Of a stretch of DNA of 64,000 bases, positions 23,680-34,859 are shown piece by piece (within the stretch, counting starts at the first letter, position 1; the number at the start of each line of letters is the position of its first letter). Location: positions 3,224,001-3,288,000 of the forward strand of contig NC_057764.1 in assembly GCF_010389155.1 (NCBI RefSeq), given 5' to 3'. The notes under the pieces are model-generated. The model ran no database searches. It was not told the DNA's origin and was given only the letters and a program-made list of their open reading frames with translations. Source of the stretch: Erigeron canadensis. Lineage: Eukaryota; Streptophyta; Magnoliopsida; Asterales; Asteraceae. The position numbers were made by a program, and so were the translations under genes.

Positions 23680-23864
23680 ATTTGGTGGCCCATTGGTAAG
23701 GTCCTTGATCTTGACGGGATTCACCTGGGTTCGAGTCTCACTTCCCACATTTGTGGGGCTGGATTAATAAGGATCTTTCGAGAGTCCTATGTTTCATCCC
23801 AGACATACATGTAATTTAGTAGTAAAAGTAGATTAGCCAGAATGTCGTTCCAAAAAAAAAAAAC
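23680..23864 (+). mobile_element. tRNA-derived SINE with poly(A) tail
   Basis: GGTGGCCCATTGGTAAGG (A-box-like), then GGGTTCGAGTCTCAC (clear B box) about 45 bases later, a unique body of about 100 bases, and an A11 tail ending at 23864. This order is that of plant SINEs. Confidence 0.75.
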
Positions 23865-24241
23865 ATACTCAAATAAAAAAAGCTTTTTCTTTAAACTTTT
23901 TTCATGCTTTCTATTAAAAAGTTATGTGTAAAACAACACAAGATTTTTATTATTCCAATGGAAATATGCATCTCAAAATTTATGTTTCGATAACCAATGA
24001 CTTTCGAAAAATAGACTTATGACAACGAAGATAATATTTATACATATTTCCAATTTATCCTTTTTTATTGTTAAAAAAAATTAAAAATATATTATTTAAA
24101 TTTTAAAAACTACATTGTGCCAAAATTAGAGTGAAGGCAACTGACCCCGCTACCTCCTTGTTTTTGGATAAAGGGGAATATACCTCATTAATTCATTAAA
24201 ACAAACCTAGAAACACTTACAACCAAATAGCGTGTTTGAAT

Positions 24242-25268
24242 ATCTGTATGCTCGTAAATTTCAATATGTTCATCTATGTTTGTGTCGAAATCATGAACAT
24301 CATAAGTTTCTTTTTAACGGCAAAATTTAATTAACAGGCCCGAATAACAAGATGCTAATACGGCCATCAAAGGGAATGATACAATAATACAAAAATATAA
24401 TTTAAAACTAAAAACAACATCACGTTTTGGTGGTTGTCCTCTTGCATAGTCCGAATTCCTTTGAAACAAACCTAAAATCCTCTCCATAGCCATTTAAAAG
24501 TCATACCTGTTTATTGACGCCACTTTAAAAGTACTCACCCCTTCCTTCTTAATGCCTCGTTTAAAGATAAGTATCTTAATCAAAAGTAAAATGATTTTTT
24601 TTTGTGTATAGAAATGAAAAAGCCTTAAAGGATAGATTTGTCACGACAAACATGGCTTTTAATTTTATTTTTCTTTAAGAAAAACACTCTCATGCATAGG
24701 TTGAAGAATTTTTTTTACCATTTAGGTAGAAAATGAAAAGAGCATCTACACTTAGATATATGTATGCTCGTAAACTTCAATATGTTCATTTATCTTCATG
24801 TCAAAATCATCAACATCATAAGTTTCTTTTTAGCGACAAAATTTAATTAACAAGCACGAATAACAAGACACTAATACGGCCATCAAAGGGAATGATATAA
24901 TTATACAAAAACATAATTTAGAACTAAAAACGACATCAAGTTTTGGTGGTTGTCCTATTACATAGTCCGAATTCCTTTGAAACAAACCTAAAATCCTCTC
25001 CACAGCCATTTAAAAGTCATACATGTTTGTTGACGCCACTTTAAAAGTACTCGCCCCTTCCTTCTTAATGTCTCGTTTAAAGATAAGTATCTTAATCAAA
25101 AGTAAATTGATTATTTTGTGTGTATAGAAATAAATAAATAAAAAAGGTCTTAAAAGATAGATGTGTCACGACAAACATGGCTTTTAATATTTTTTTTCTT
25201 TAAAAAAAAGACTTTGGAGAATTTTTTTTACTTTTTAGGTATAAAATGAAAAGAACATCTACATTTAG
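24242..25268. repeat. Tandem duplication of a ~515-bp unit
   Basis: Unit one (about 24242-24760) and unit two (about 24762-25268) share TATGCTCGTAAA, GGTGGTTGTCCT, TAGTCCGAATTCCTTTGAAA and GTCACGACAAACATGGCTTT in the same order. No ORF. From 23865 to 24241 and from 25269 to 25527 I see only AT-rich sequence. Confidence 0.85.
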
Positions 25269-25527
25269 ATAGAGTTAAGGTCTCTAATGTCATGCCTTTA
25301 TAACATCATGAAACCATTTATATTTTGAAGTTTTGTAAAAGTTGGGTAACGGCAAACAAACCGTTATCTCACATTAAGGAAATTTATTGATAGTTAATAG
25401 ATATTCATGGGAGATTTTCTGTTTAATTGTTAATTATCTAAAGTTTTCTTATAAAATTACCATATTAGCCTCTTACTTTTTAATTGAAAGTTAATTCTCG
25501 TAGTTCTTGACATTTTTTTTGTTCTCT

Positions 25528-25559
<32 letters not shown>

Positions 25560-26135
25560 AGATCCAGAGAGAAGGTTCTTAAATAGAGAATGTTCGTTTT
25601 TTATTTTTTTTAGCTTGTTTTTTAGATTTTTATTCATTTTTTCACCTTTTTCATTTTTTTTTAATTAACTCAATCCATAAAAAAATTTAAAAAAGAATAA
25701 AAAAAAAATTTCTAACCCGAGTTAGTAAGTTATACATGTAAGGGTACGGTGCGGGCTTCGCCCTTAAGGATATTAATAAGGGGTAGTTGGTAGGAGTAAT
25801 AGGTCATAGAGGGTGATAGGTCATAGTGGGTGATCGGTGATGGGGTGATCTACCTAACGGACTTCGCCCTTAGCCATCATGGCTCCGCCATAGATCAACA
25901 AGTTTCGCCTATAGCTTACGGGCAACGCCCTTTTGGAAAAAAAATATATTTTTAAAAATTTTTTAGAATTTTTCCATGGGATTAGTGAATTAAAGAGAGA
26001 ATGGAAAAAGTGAAAAAAAGAAAATAAAGTTCAAAAAAACAAGCTAAAAAAAAAATCAAAAACGAACCTTCTCTCCCTTCTTTCCTTAAGGTACCTTCTT
26101 ATTTGATCTCTATCTTTTATATATATATATATATA
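25528..26135. mobile_element. MITE inserted in a (TA)n microsatellite
   Basis: (TA)n tracts flank both ends. The left terminus (GGGTAGAGATCCAGAGAGAA, then GGTTCTTAAATAGAGAA) is matched by the inverse of the right (AAGGTACCTTCTTATTTGAT, then CTCTATCTTTT). The interior has repeated GGTCATAG/GGTGAT words and the CATCATGGCTCCGCCAT segment shared with 905-1244 and 47937-48020. Insertion into TA microsatellites recalls the rice Micron family; the relationship is not tested. Confidence 0.7.
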
Positions 26136-26797
26136 CCTAACTGATAAACAACTATAAAATCTAAAATTTTCATGAAAAAAAAACACAACGACAAATAATA
26201 TATGAGGTTCCTTTATTTGTATATTTAAGAAACAATTACAACATTAAGCCTTGACATGATATTGATAGACGAACAAGTTAAACACTTTCGTTAAGGTTCT
26301 AGTATTACATTATGTTACTTTGATTTTCATCATATTATTTATATTTGAATTTACCGGTTTGTTTTTTTTATAATTTTGATTACATTCTTTATATTTGAAT
26401 TCACCGGTTTCTTTTTTTTTTTAACAGTTTTTCTTGAGTTACATATATATAACTTTATCTTTAGGGGAAAAACCTAAATAGTCTGATTCTCGTATGTATC
26501 CAAATATAGATACCTCTCAAATATTTTACATATTTAGTCAAAATATTCTTACCACCTAATATTTTTAATAAGAATTTAAATCCTCCAGTTAATCATACCA
26601 AGTATTTAGGTGGGTTTCACAGCTTGAATTAATAATTAATGAAAAATATATAGATATGATATTATATTATGATGATATATATAGGTGAGTTGTTTTCATG
26701 TGAAAACATAAAATTTGGTGAAACCCAATGGCTAAATCTCAGCCCTTGAATCAAAACAAATCTACGGCTGGTATTAGAAAAAAACATGGAGGGGTAT

Positions 26798-27842
26798 TGT
26801 TGAGTCCCAATGTTAAATGTAAATTTGGTGATGACAAATCTGATGTATAAACACTTAGAAATCTTTTGGTTCTTGTAATCTGATCTGGGTCAGACTAAGC
26901 TGACACAGCTTGCAATCTGTAACTGGCCCAGATCATGCTTCATACTTTGTAATTGTTCAATCTTATGGAAGCAAATGTCGTTCAAGCTGCATCAAATGTT
27001 AAAGCATTCAATCCAAGTCGAAGAGGAGGATTGAAGATAGAAGACCAAGTTGTTAGTGGAAGACAGCTTAGGATTAGCAGTCAGCTTGGGAACACTTAGA
27101 TGGATTTGTGCCTTGACAAACAGGCAATCTGTGTCTGACAATAAAGTGAAGATAACAACCTAGATTTGTTGATAAGGACAAATGACGTGACTAGGAAGGT
27201 TCCTAGAATCTAGGTTGGTGACTGAAATACATATGTGTGTCCATACTCTTATTGGAGGATCAAAATATCGTGCTGCAGGTTTTAGGGACCACAAGTAAGA
27301 TGAAGGCACGATCCTATATTCTTTTGATCGTCCAACAAATGAAGATTACGTGACTTAACTGGATACCAAGAGAAGAATGGTTTTCGCCTATAAAAGCCAC
27401 ATTCCTTGTATGCATATGTGTGGCATTCCTTTTAATCATTCTTCACACAAGTTCTCTCTACTATTACACACAACTTACTCTGTGAGAAGTCAGCTTGGGC
27501 TGCTTCTTTTGGGCTAGAACTTATTGATTGTAGTTTGTCATTTCAAGGGTTGTTTAGATATTTGTAGGTTATCTTGTTTTCGCAACAACTCTGTAATTCT
27601 TTGTATAGATTATATCTTGATAAAGGATTATATTTGAAAACCACAATCTATGTTCAAGAGTGATATTTATCGCTTTACTGTTTTATTGATTTGTATTACT
27701 TACTTTGCTTACATTATAATCTAAGTCTTTAAAACGTATTTTAAAAGTTAGTTAAGAATTAAGGAAAAGTTGTATTCACCCCCTCTACAACTGTTTTATG
27801 TCCATTATAGTCTTGTATATTGTGACACCGTGGGACATAATA
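26798..27842. mobile_element. Solo LTR (1045 bp) with 5-bp target duplication
   Basis: It begins TGTTGAGTCCCA and ends TGGGACATAATA, an imperfect terminal inverted pair of the Copia style. GGTAT lies on both sides (26793-26797 and 27843-27847). GCCTATAAAAGCC near 27390 is a plausible TATA box. No second LTR or interior remains, so the element was lost by LTR-LTR recombination. It sits in the left end of the foldback element and therefore postdates it. The strand cannot be fixed without the interior, though the TATA box suggests plus. Confidence 0.8.
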
Positions 27843-28079
27843 GGTATTTTTATCATTTGACACATTATTCCACTTCTTTGTTATCTAGTTCCAAAAACAC
27901 ACACACACAGATCTCTCTTTCTCTCTCATTCCCCCTCTTGAAAAATCACCACTAACATCATCATCACCAACACCACCACCACCCCCATCGTGTTTAGGTC
28001 ACCGTCGCGTTCCAATCGAAATGGCACAGCCATCATTTCCGTCGTCATCATCATCTTCATTAGTCATCATCAATGGATC

Positions 28080-29690
28080 TTGAGATGTTAATATAAATGA
28101 AGGATGTATTGAATACGGATATTACGACTTCTTGTTATGTAAATTCGAATTTTCTCAGGTGATAATCAAATGTAATTTGATAATATGTGATTAGATCTAT
28201 TCTAACATATGAACTTGTTAAATTTTATTAGTTATTCAATTGACTTTCTTGTTTGGTACTATATTGCATACAAGGTGTTTGATGAAATGTCTAAACCAAA
28301 GTTTCTTATATATAATTTAGTATCAAATCACATTTGATAGAGTATTGCATAAGATGTTTGATGAAATGTCTAAATCAATGTTTGATAATATAATTTAATC
28401 AACTTTATGATTCTGAATTAAATTTTTTGGTGTATAGGTTTGTGGATATAAACTCCATTTGTTTTGTGAAAATGTATGAGTAACATCAAATTCGATTTGT
28501 TATATGTTATTGTTTACTTTTATGTTCATAATCATATTTGATTATGCATAGAGATTATAGAGAAATCTGTTTTTGTACCTGTATGTGTAAAATTATATTT
28601 GATTTTGTATATAAATTCTATAGATTTGTGTTTTGTAACTTTGTTTTGTACAATCAAATTTGATTTTCTATTGAGGTTTTAGTTACTTGTGTTCTTATGT
28701 CTAGAATCATATTTGATTTTCCTCTTATAGTGTGAAAATGCTATATATAATGAACTATTCAAAATAAAAAATGATTTTACGCATACATTATGAAAAACCT
28801 ATTCAAAATCAACTATTCAAAATCAAAAATGATTTTACGCATACATTAGGGAAAACCTATACAAAATCATATAATATATGATTTTGTATAACACATTGAG
28901 ACAAAACCAAATAAGATCCATACAAAGAAAACCATTTAAAATCAAAAATGATTTTACCAATAGAGTGTCAAAACTCTATACAAAATCATATATGATGTTA
29001 TTCATACATCTAGGCAAAAAAAAGTGAGTTCGGTATCATTAAACATATTCAAAATCATATATAATTTTTTATATGCTTCCGTACAAATAAACTTATTCAA
29101 AATCAAAATTGATTTTAAGCAACACTATGAAAAATTTATTCAAAATCATATATGACTTTACGTATAAATATGAGACAAGGCAAATGAGTTCTATACAAAT
29201 AAACTTATTTAAAATCAATTTTGATTTTATGCATACAGTGTGAAAAACTTATACAAAATCATATATGATTTTACGCATACATTGTCAAGAAAATATGCAC
29301 ATTGAGTCAAATCAAATGACGTCCATAAAAAGAAATTTATTCAAAATCATTTTTGATTTTACTCATAAAGTCTGAAAACCTATTCAAAGTCAACTATTAA
29401 AAATCAAAAATGATTTTACGCATACATTAGGGAAAAGCTATACAAAATCATATATAACACATTGAGACAAAACAAAATGAGTTACATACCAAGAAACCCA
29501 TTTAAAATGAAAATTGATTTTAAGCATACAGTGTGAAATACCCATACGAAATCATATTTGATTTTATTCATACATCTAGACAAAAGAAATGAGTTGGTAT
29601 CATTAAACCTATTCAAAATCAAATTTGATGGAATTTCATTTGTTTGTGTAGATATATGGAATTTCATTAAACCTATTCAAAATCAAATCC
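28080..29690. repeat. Left arm: tandem units with AATCAnnnnTGATT palindromes
   Basis: Degenerate units recur, each combining a palindrome (AAAATCAAAAATGATTTT, AAAATCATATATGATTTT) with TACGCATACATTnTGnnAAA and GAGACAAAACAAATGAG. The same units occur inverted in 30530-31440. An ORF at 29482-29667 is a by-product of the repeat. Confidence 0.85.
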
Positions 29691-30525
29691 GATGGGGGAG
29701 TGTGATCACGAGGGTCTTCGGCCCCACGCTAGGCTAGCCCTGCGACTTCAAACCCTAAACTAAAGCTTAATTTCTAATCAAAAATGATTTTACATGTACA
29801 ATGTTAAAAATTAATGCAAAATCATTTATGATTTTATGCATACATTTTTAGAAAAGTTGCATTCTAAAACCCTAAAAGCTAAACCCTTGGGGGCTAAAAG
29901 CTAATCCGATGGGGAAGTGTGATTACGGGGGCGGCTAACCCTACGACTTCAAACCCTAAACTAAAGCTTTATCACAGGGTCCTTCGGCCCCGCACTTTAG
30001 TTTATGGTTTGAAGTCACAGCTAACCCTACCACTTCAAACCCTAAACTAAAGCTTAATTTCTAATCAAAAATGATTTCACGTGTATAATGTTAAAAATCT
30101 ATGGAAAATCATTTTTGATTTTATGCATACATTTTAGAAAAGTTGCATTCTAAAACCCTAAAATCTAAACCCTTGGGGCTAAAAGTTAATCCGATGGGGA
30201 AGTGTGATCACGGGGGCCTTTGGCCCCGTGCTTTAGTTTAGGGTTTGAAGTCGTAGGGTTAACCGGCTAACCCTACGCCTTCAAACCCTAAACTAAAGCT
30301 TAATTGCTAATCAAATTTGATTTCACATGTATAATGTTAAAAATCTATGCAAAATCATTTTTGATTTTATGCATACATTTTAAAAAAGTTGCATTCTAAA
30401 ACCCTAAAATATAAACCCTTGGGGAATAAAAGTGAATCCGAGGGGGAAGTGTGTTCACGGCTAGCCTAACGGCTAACCCTCGACCTTTAAACCCTAAACC
30501 CTAGAGCGGGATTTAGTAGCGGTGG
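29691..30525. repeat. Core of the foldback: ~290-bp tandem units rich in telo-boxes
   Basis: Three to four units (starting near 29690, 29895, 30190 and 30430) contain ATCCGATGGGGAAGTGTGAT, GGGCCTTTGGCCCCGTG and many AAACCCTAAA words in both orientations. Inverse pairs such as TTTAGGGTTTGAAGTCGTAG facing its complement form local hairpins at about 30235-30298. AAACCCTAA is the plant telo-box and telomere-repeat motif. Confidence 0.8.
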
Positions 30526-31445
30526 GACGTGGAAAATCAAATTTGATTCGGAGGAGGAGGGACGCATTCTAAAACCCTAAAAAGAACACCCATTTCGGAG
30601 CGGATGGAACTCATTTGTTTTGTCTCAATGTGCGCACAAAATCAATTGTATAGGTTTTTGAAACCGTATGCATAAAATCAATTTTGATCTTGTTTAGGTT
30701 TCTTTCTATGGAACTCATTTGTTTTGTCTAAATGTATGCATAAAATCAAATTTGATTTTGTATAGCTTTTTACACTATATGCCTAAAATCATTTTTGATT
30801 TTGAATAAGTTTTTTTGTATGAAACTCATTTGTTTTGTCTCAATGTGTGCACAAAACCAAATTTGATTTTGTATAAGTTTGACACCATAGGCATAAAATC
30901 AAATTTGATTTTGAATAGGTTTCTTTGATATGGAACTCATTTGTTTTGTCTAAATTCTTTATACATAAACAACTTTGATTCTATACATAAAGTTGTAAAA
31001 ATTGAAATCACTAAAAATATCAACACATAATCAAATTTGATTGTAGGCATATAGTCACAAACACACAAGTAACTATAAACTCAATACAAAATCAAATTTG
31101 ATTGTACAAACAAAGTTACAATATCAAAATCTCTAAAATCTCTATACATAATCAAATTTGATTCTAGACATAAAGTTGCGAAAATAGAAATCACTAAAAT
31201 ATCAACACATAATCATATTTGATTATAGACATATAGTTACAAACACACTAGTAACTAAAAACTCAATACATAATCAAATTTAATTGCACAAACAAAGTTA
31301 CAATACACAAATTTAACAAATTCAAATTTTAGAATAGATCTATGTACAATCAGTAAATACGTATATACTCAAATTTGATTTAGTACATACATTTTGGTTT
31401 AGACATTTTATCTAAATCATCATCTTCCACTTGTTGTTGTTACTA
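30526..31445. repeat. Right arm: ~61-bp periodic palindrome array
   Basis: The TCAAATTTGA core and variants fall at about 31031, 31092, 31152, 31213 and 31274, a spacing of 60-61 bases. Further copies, alternating with GGAACTCATTTGTTTTGTCT, fill 30600-30970. Confidence 0.85.
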
Positions 31446-31784
31446 GTGGTTTGAGATGAAGATTCAGATTGTAGTGGTCATGGTGGTGGTGGCGGCGGTT
31501 GGATATGGTGGTGGTGGTGGTGGTGGTGGTGGTGGTCATCATCCAAGGAGGAGAAGAAATGGAGAGAGTGTGTGTTTGTGTGTGTTTCCATCAGGAAGAG
31601 GAAGGGGAAAAAGAAAGATTTTTTTGTTATGCGAATTTACATATATGCCCCTCTGTGTTTTTTTTTTAATCAAGGCATAAATTTCAATCCTAGCCATTGA
31701 TTGAGATGATCAAATGGCTAGGATTTGGTCCTTGAGTTTCATGAAAAATTAAGGATTCAAATGAACATTTACCATATATAGGTT

Positions 31785-32140
31785 GTGATCATTTGAAAAC
31801 TATAATTTTCGTGAAAACTAGAAAACTGGTCAAAACACACTGTGGTATGAACTTAACACAATATGTTTGTGATCTAAATTTAACACAATGTGTTAAGTTC
31901 ATATCACAGTGTGTTTAAACTATTTTATGATTTTCATGCGTTATCAAAAACACACTGTGATTTAAAACTTAACACAATGTGTTTTTACATTATACAATAA
32001 AAATACATTGTTTTTTTAGAAAACACAATAAAAACACATTGTGTTATATCCAGATCACAGTGTAGTTGGGTCAATTTTCTAATTTTTACAGAAATGTTAG
32101 TTTTTAAATGACCATTTTTCACATGATCATATAACACAAT
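31785..32140. mobile_element. MITE with CACACTGTG/AACACAATGTGTT palindromes
   Basis: The left end (TGATCATTTGAAAACT, GAAAACTAGAAAACTGGTCA) is matched by the inverse of the right end (TTCTAATTTTTACAG, TTTTTCACATGATCA). Inside, AACACAATGTGTTAAG and CACACTGTGnT recur in both orientations. A related piece is at 56290-56540. Confidence 0.65.
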
Positions 32141-32990
32141 AAAAAATGGTGCTCAGTTCATTGTAACAAATCATGCTGTAAACATTTTTACCATAACGTG
32201 AATTATAGTATTATACCAATAGGGGAATAGAAAGAGTTAAACAATTTGGTATTCAATAAATCAATATTGTAAATTTTATTGTTTACAGTGTTACACGGGC
32301 ACACGACCATAGAATATCATTGTTTCTTATGCTATATCGTCATATCACCATTGTAAATTGCTAATTACACATATGAGGTTGTTGGTTTAGCGTTTTCATC
32401 TTCTTCCACGTACGGATTCACTTGCAAGTAGCAAATGGAATATTAATTAAAGGTTGTCATTTTCCAGTCTTTCTATTGTTCTCAAAACTTTACCAATTCA
32501 TGCCGTAAACATGTAATATAGCATAGGTATGATGATATATTTTTACAAACAATATATAACTTAAGTTACTACAAGTTGTAAACCTTATCATGTACACGTG
32601 TCCTAATTTAATTGGATAGTTTGATTTCTTAATAAAGATACTAGGTTGTAAAAATCTACTAACTAAATGTGTAAAAAATATAGTAGATGTCTACTTTTGA
32701 ATATAGCCCCTGAAATTAGACCATTTAGATAATTTTCTTTATCTTTAATATGTAATAAACAATCTGTATATTTAATTTTCTTTATCTGTAAAATGAACCA
32801 TAGGATAGCGTGTAATCTTTTGTAAAAAACAATTCATATTCCGTTACATTCAAATTTGGTATGTTAAGTACGTAATTAGGTAAGCCAAACATATTTAACC
32901 TAGATAGTGGTAAGGTTGTTTACATCTTAACTTCCCTCATACACCGTTGAGGTGTTAGGACTTACTTTTTTTTAATGTTTTCTCATATAT
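32141..32990. other. Intergenic DNA, no gene recognised
   Basis: AT-rich throughout. No ORF with recognisable protein similarity, no inverted repeat noticed. Confidence 0.5.
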
Positions 32991-32994
32991 ATCT

Positions 32995-33990
32995 CGGAGA
33001 ATGAAATAAACAAACTAAATAATAGAGGATGGTGTGTTTGGGCGTATATGACATTTTGTTTGACATGATGATGATGCAGGTGATATTTGAGTATGGGATA
33101 TTCAGCACACAGAGGAACAAATCCCTTCTGGCTTCTTCATGTATTAAGAAAGGGGTCCACAAATATCATTTATAGTTCCTTATCATCGTCATCAGCAACA
33201 TAGAATAATAAGTGGCTTCACTTTGTGTCTAATGTATTCTCCAGTACCCAACTGGTTTTTAGTTGAGTTATATAATATGACCAAGGATACATCACTGGAG
33301 AACTTTCTAATAATGTAAAACAAGGAGAGAAAGGGGGGTGGTCAAGTGTTTGGAGGTGTAACAATCTATTGCATGCTGGCCGGAGATGAAATCTTTGTAC
33401 GCATACTAGCTTTATGATTTTTATCATAAAGATGTAGGGAAGTAGGGAAGTAGAGGAATGTTGTGTGAACCTTATATATGACGATGAAGTAGAACATGTC
33501 GAGGAAATGAAGGGAAGGACAATAAGGTTTTCAGTGAATATAATGATGATGACGAAATAATAAGATGGAGTGATAAAGTGGATAATGATATATCTGATTA
33601 TGTTCATTCTGGCATGGAATATCGCTTCGGAAACCATATAAACAGGGTTTATGATAGAGGATTACTCTTGGTGAACACTGGAAGACCTCTGGATGGAAGA
33701 TCTCTGAAGCAGGAAGGGGAGAGCGAAATGGACTCGCAACCTATGTCTATATATAGGCCAATGAAAATTAATTGACGTCTCAATGAAAATCCCCACAATG
33801 ATCACCAGTCTCGGTGTCTAAATATTAGTTGTCTGAATGTATCTATTTTGCAATTTGGGTTTTCTTGCATTTCAAACTTATCGAAAATTGCATTTTATTC
33901 GAAAGTAACCACTTGTTGAAAGTCATATCACATAATTAATCTTCTCTCTTCTTGTTTTTCTATGGCAAAAGTATTGATCTTCTAAGTTAC
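32995..33990 (+). pseudogene. TNL 3'-end pseudogene, copy of the 14.2-15.2 kb segment
   Basis: From the last intron (TTTTGTTTGACATGATGATG at about 33054 versus 14270) through the C-JID-type exon and the 3' UTR, this parallels the intact TNL gene at about 14230-15240. Matching features are TTTGAGTATGGGATATTCAG, the ATAATAAGATGGAGTGATAA segment and GGCATGGAATATCGCTTCGG. Compared with that gene, 7 bases are missing just after AGCACA (about 33108), which shifts the frame, and further small gaps follow. NB-ARC and LRR exons are absent. It is a segmental duplicate that kept its intron and UTR, not a processed copy. Confidence 0.85.
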
Positions 33991-34859
33991 TTTTATACAA
34001 ATGTTCAATATGATTTTGAAAAACAATTTTACTCAGCTTAAGTGCAAAACCTTAGGCGGATTAGTAGATGCAAATTCAATCAGATCAAGCACGCCGAGGG
34101 GAATAAGAGAGATCCGGAGACAAGACATGGCACTCTATGGGTCGGTCTATCTTGCTTTGGGAAAGGCGTGCCCCCTGCACTCATATATATACAACAGAAA
34201 GCAACTTATTTGATCCTCTCCAAGGGACTGATTCAGCTTTCTACCTCAAGACAACTGTTCTATCTATTTGAAAGATGAAACATAGACATCAGCCTCAATC
34301 TATATCTCAAAACATGAATCAGCTTCGCAAAAATACACTATATACAATGTGGTAAGATGCTTCAAAACATACAACGGACTAATCACCTCTCATAAGTCAT
34401 AAATAATGTCTGCCTGAACATTGCATTAGTCGTGCTTGTTAGAATCCTTGCACTCTTCTCTCTTCTTTTATGATATAATGTACAATTGACCAAAAATCTT
34501 ACATCTACCATACTAAAGCCGTAACCTGACTTCCAGGACAGTGATCATAGATTTGTTAATCCAATGGTTCACATTATCTTGTACTGGGGACTGGGTTTCT
34601 ATTCCTTCGCTTCTTCCATAAGACCATAAACTTTGTTGTCATTATCAAATTCAATGAATGAATAAAAAAGTAAACATGGTAAATTGGTAATTGATTCATT
34701 AATTTATAAGATTCATCTTCAATACAAAACATATTATTTAATAAAATAGGTATATATGATACAAATAACAACTCAAAGAATGAACTTAGCTATTTGAAAG
34801 GTATTTTCTACCTACCTAAAGTTATCAGACCACACAAGTGGGGATTGATATACCCATGT
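33991..34859. other. Intergenic DNA including the MTR4 3' flank
   Basis: A slightly more GC-rich stretch at 34040-34170 has two overlapping plus-strand ORFs (34001-34213 and 34042-34278) whose products I do not recognise. The rest is AT-rich and contains the minus-strand 3' UTR of the helicase gene. Confidence 0.4.

Larger units (their letters stand above)
26686..31778. mobile_element. Large foldback element built of palindromic repeats
   Basis: About 4.0 kb after removing a nested solo LTR. Outer ends match in inverse orientation: left TTGTTTTCATGTGAAAAC, GGTGAAACCCAATGGCTAAA and TTAGAAAAAAACATGGAGGG against the complement of 31650-31775. Next inward are a CT-rich segment and (CACC)n at 27900-27990 facing (GGTGGT)n and GGAGAAGAAATGGAGAGAG at 31480-31570. 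Inside are long arms of palindromic units and a different core. There is no transposase. It could be a foldback transposon or an inverted duplication of a locus that then spread; I cannot decide. Confidence 0.7.

Noticed and set aside
27781..27789. CCCTCTACA as the 3' end of the solo LTR at 26798
   Set aside because: It would leave no target duplication; ending at 27842 gives a matching inverted terminus and GGTAT on both sides.
31456..31680. Gly-rich ORF of 74 codons
   Set aside because: The Gly run is translation of a (GGT)n microsatellite that mirrors (CACC)n at 27960 in the foldback; there is no other support for coding.
26686..31778. CRISPR-like periodic array
   Set aside because: The ~61-bp spacing looks array-like, but the units are degenerate palindromes in a plant genome, spacers are not unique, and the arms are mirror copies of each other.
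34001..34278. Two overlapping ORFs in a slightly GC-richer stretch
   Set aside because: Neither product resembles a family I know and both lack good context, so they are noted only as intergenic content.
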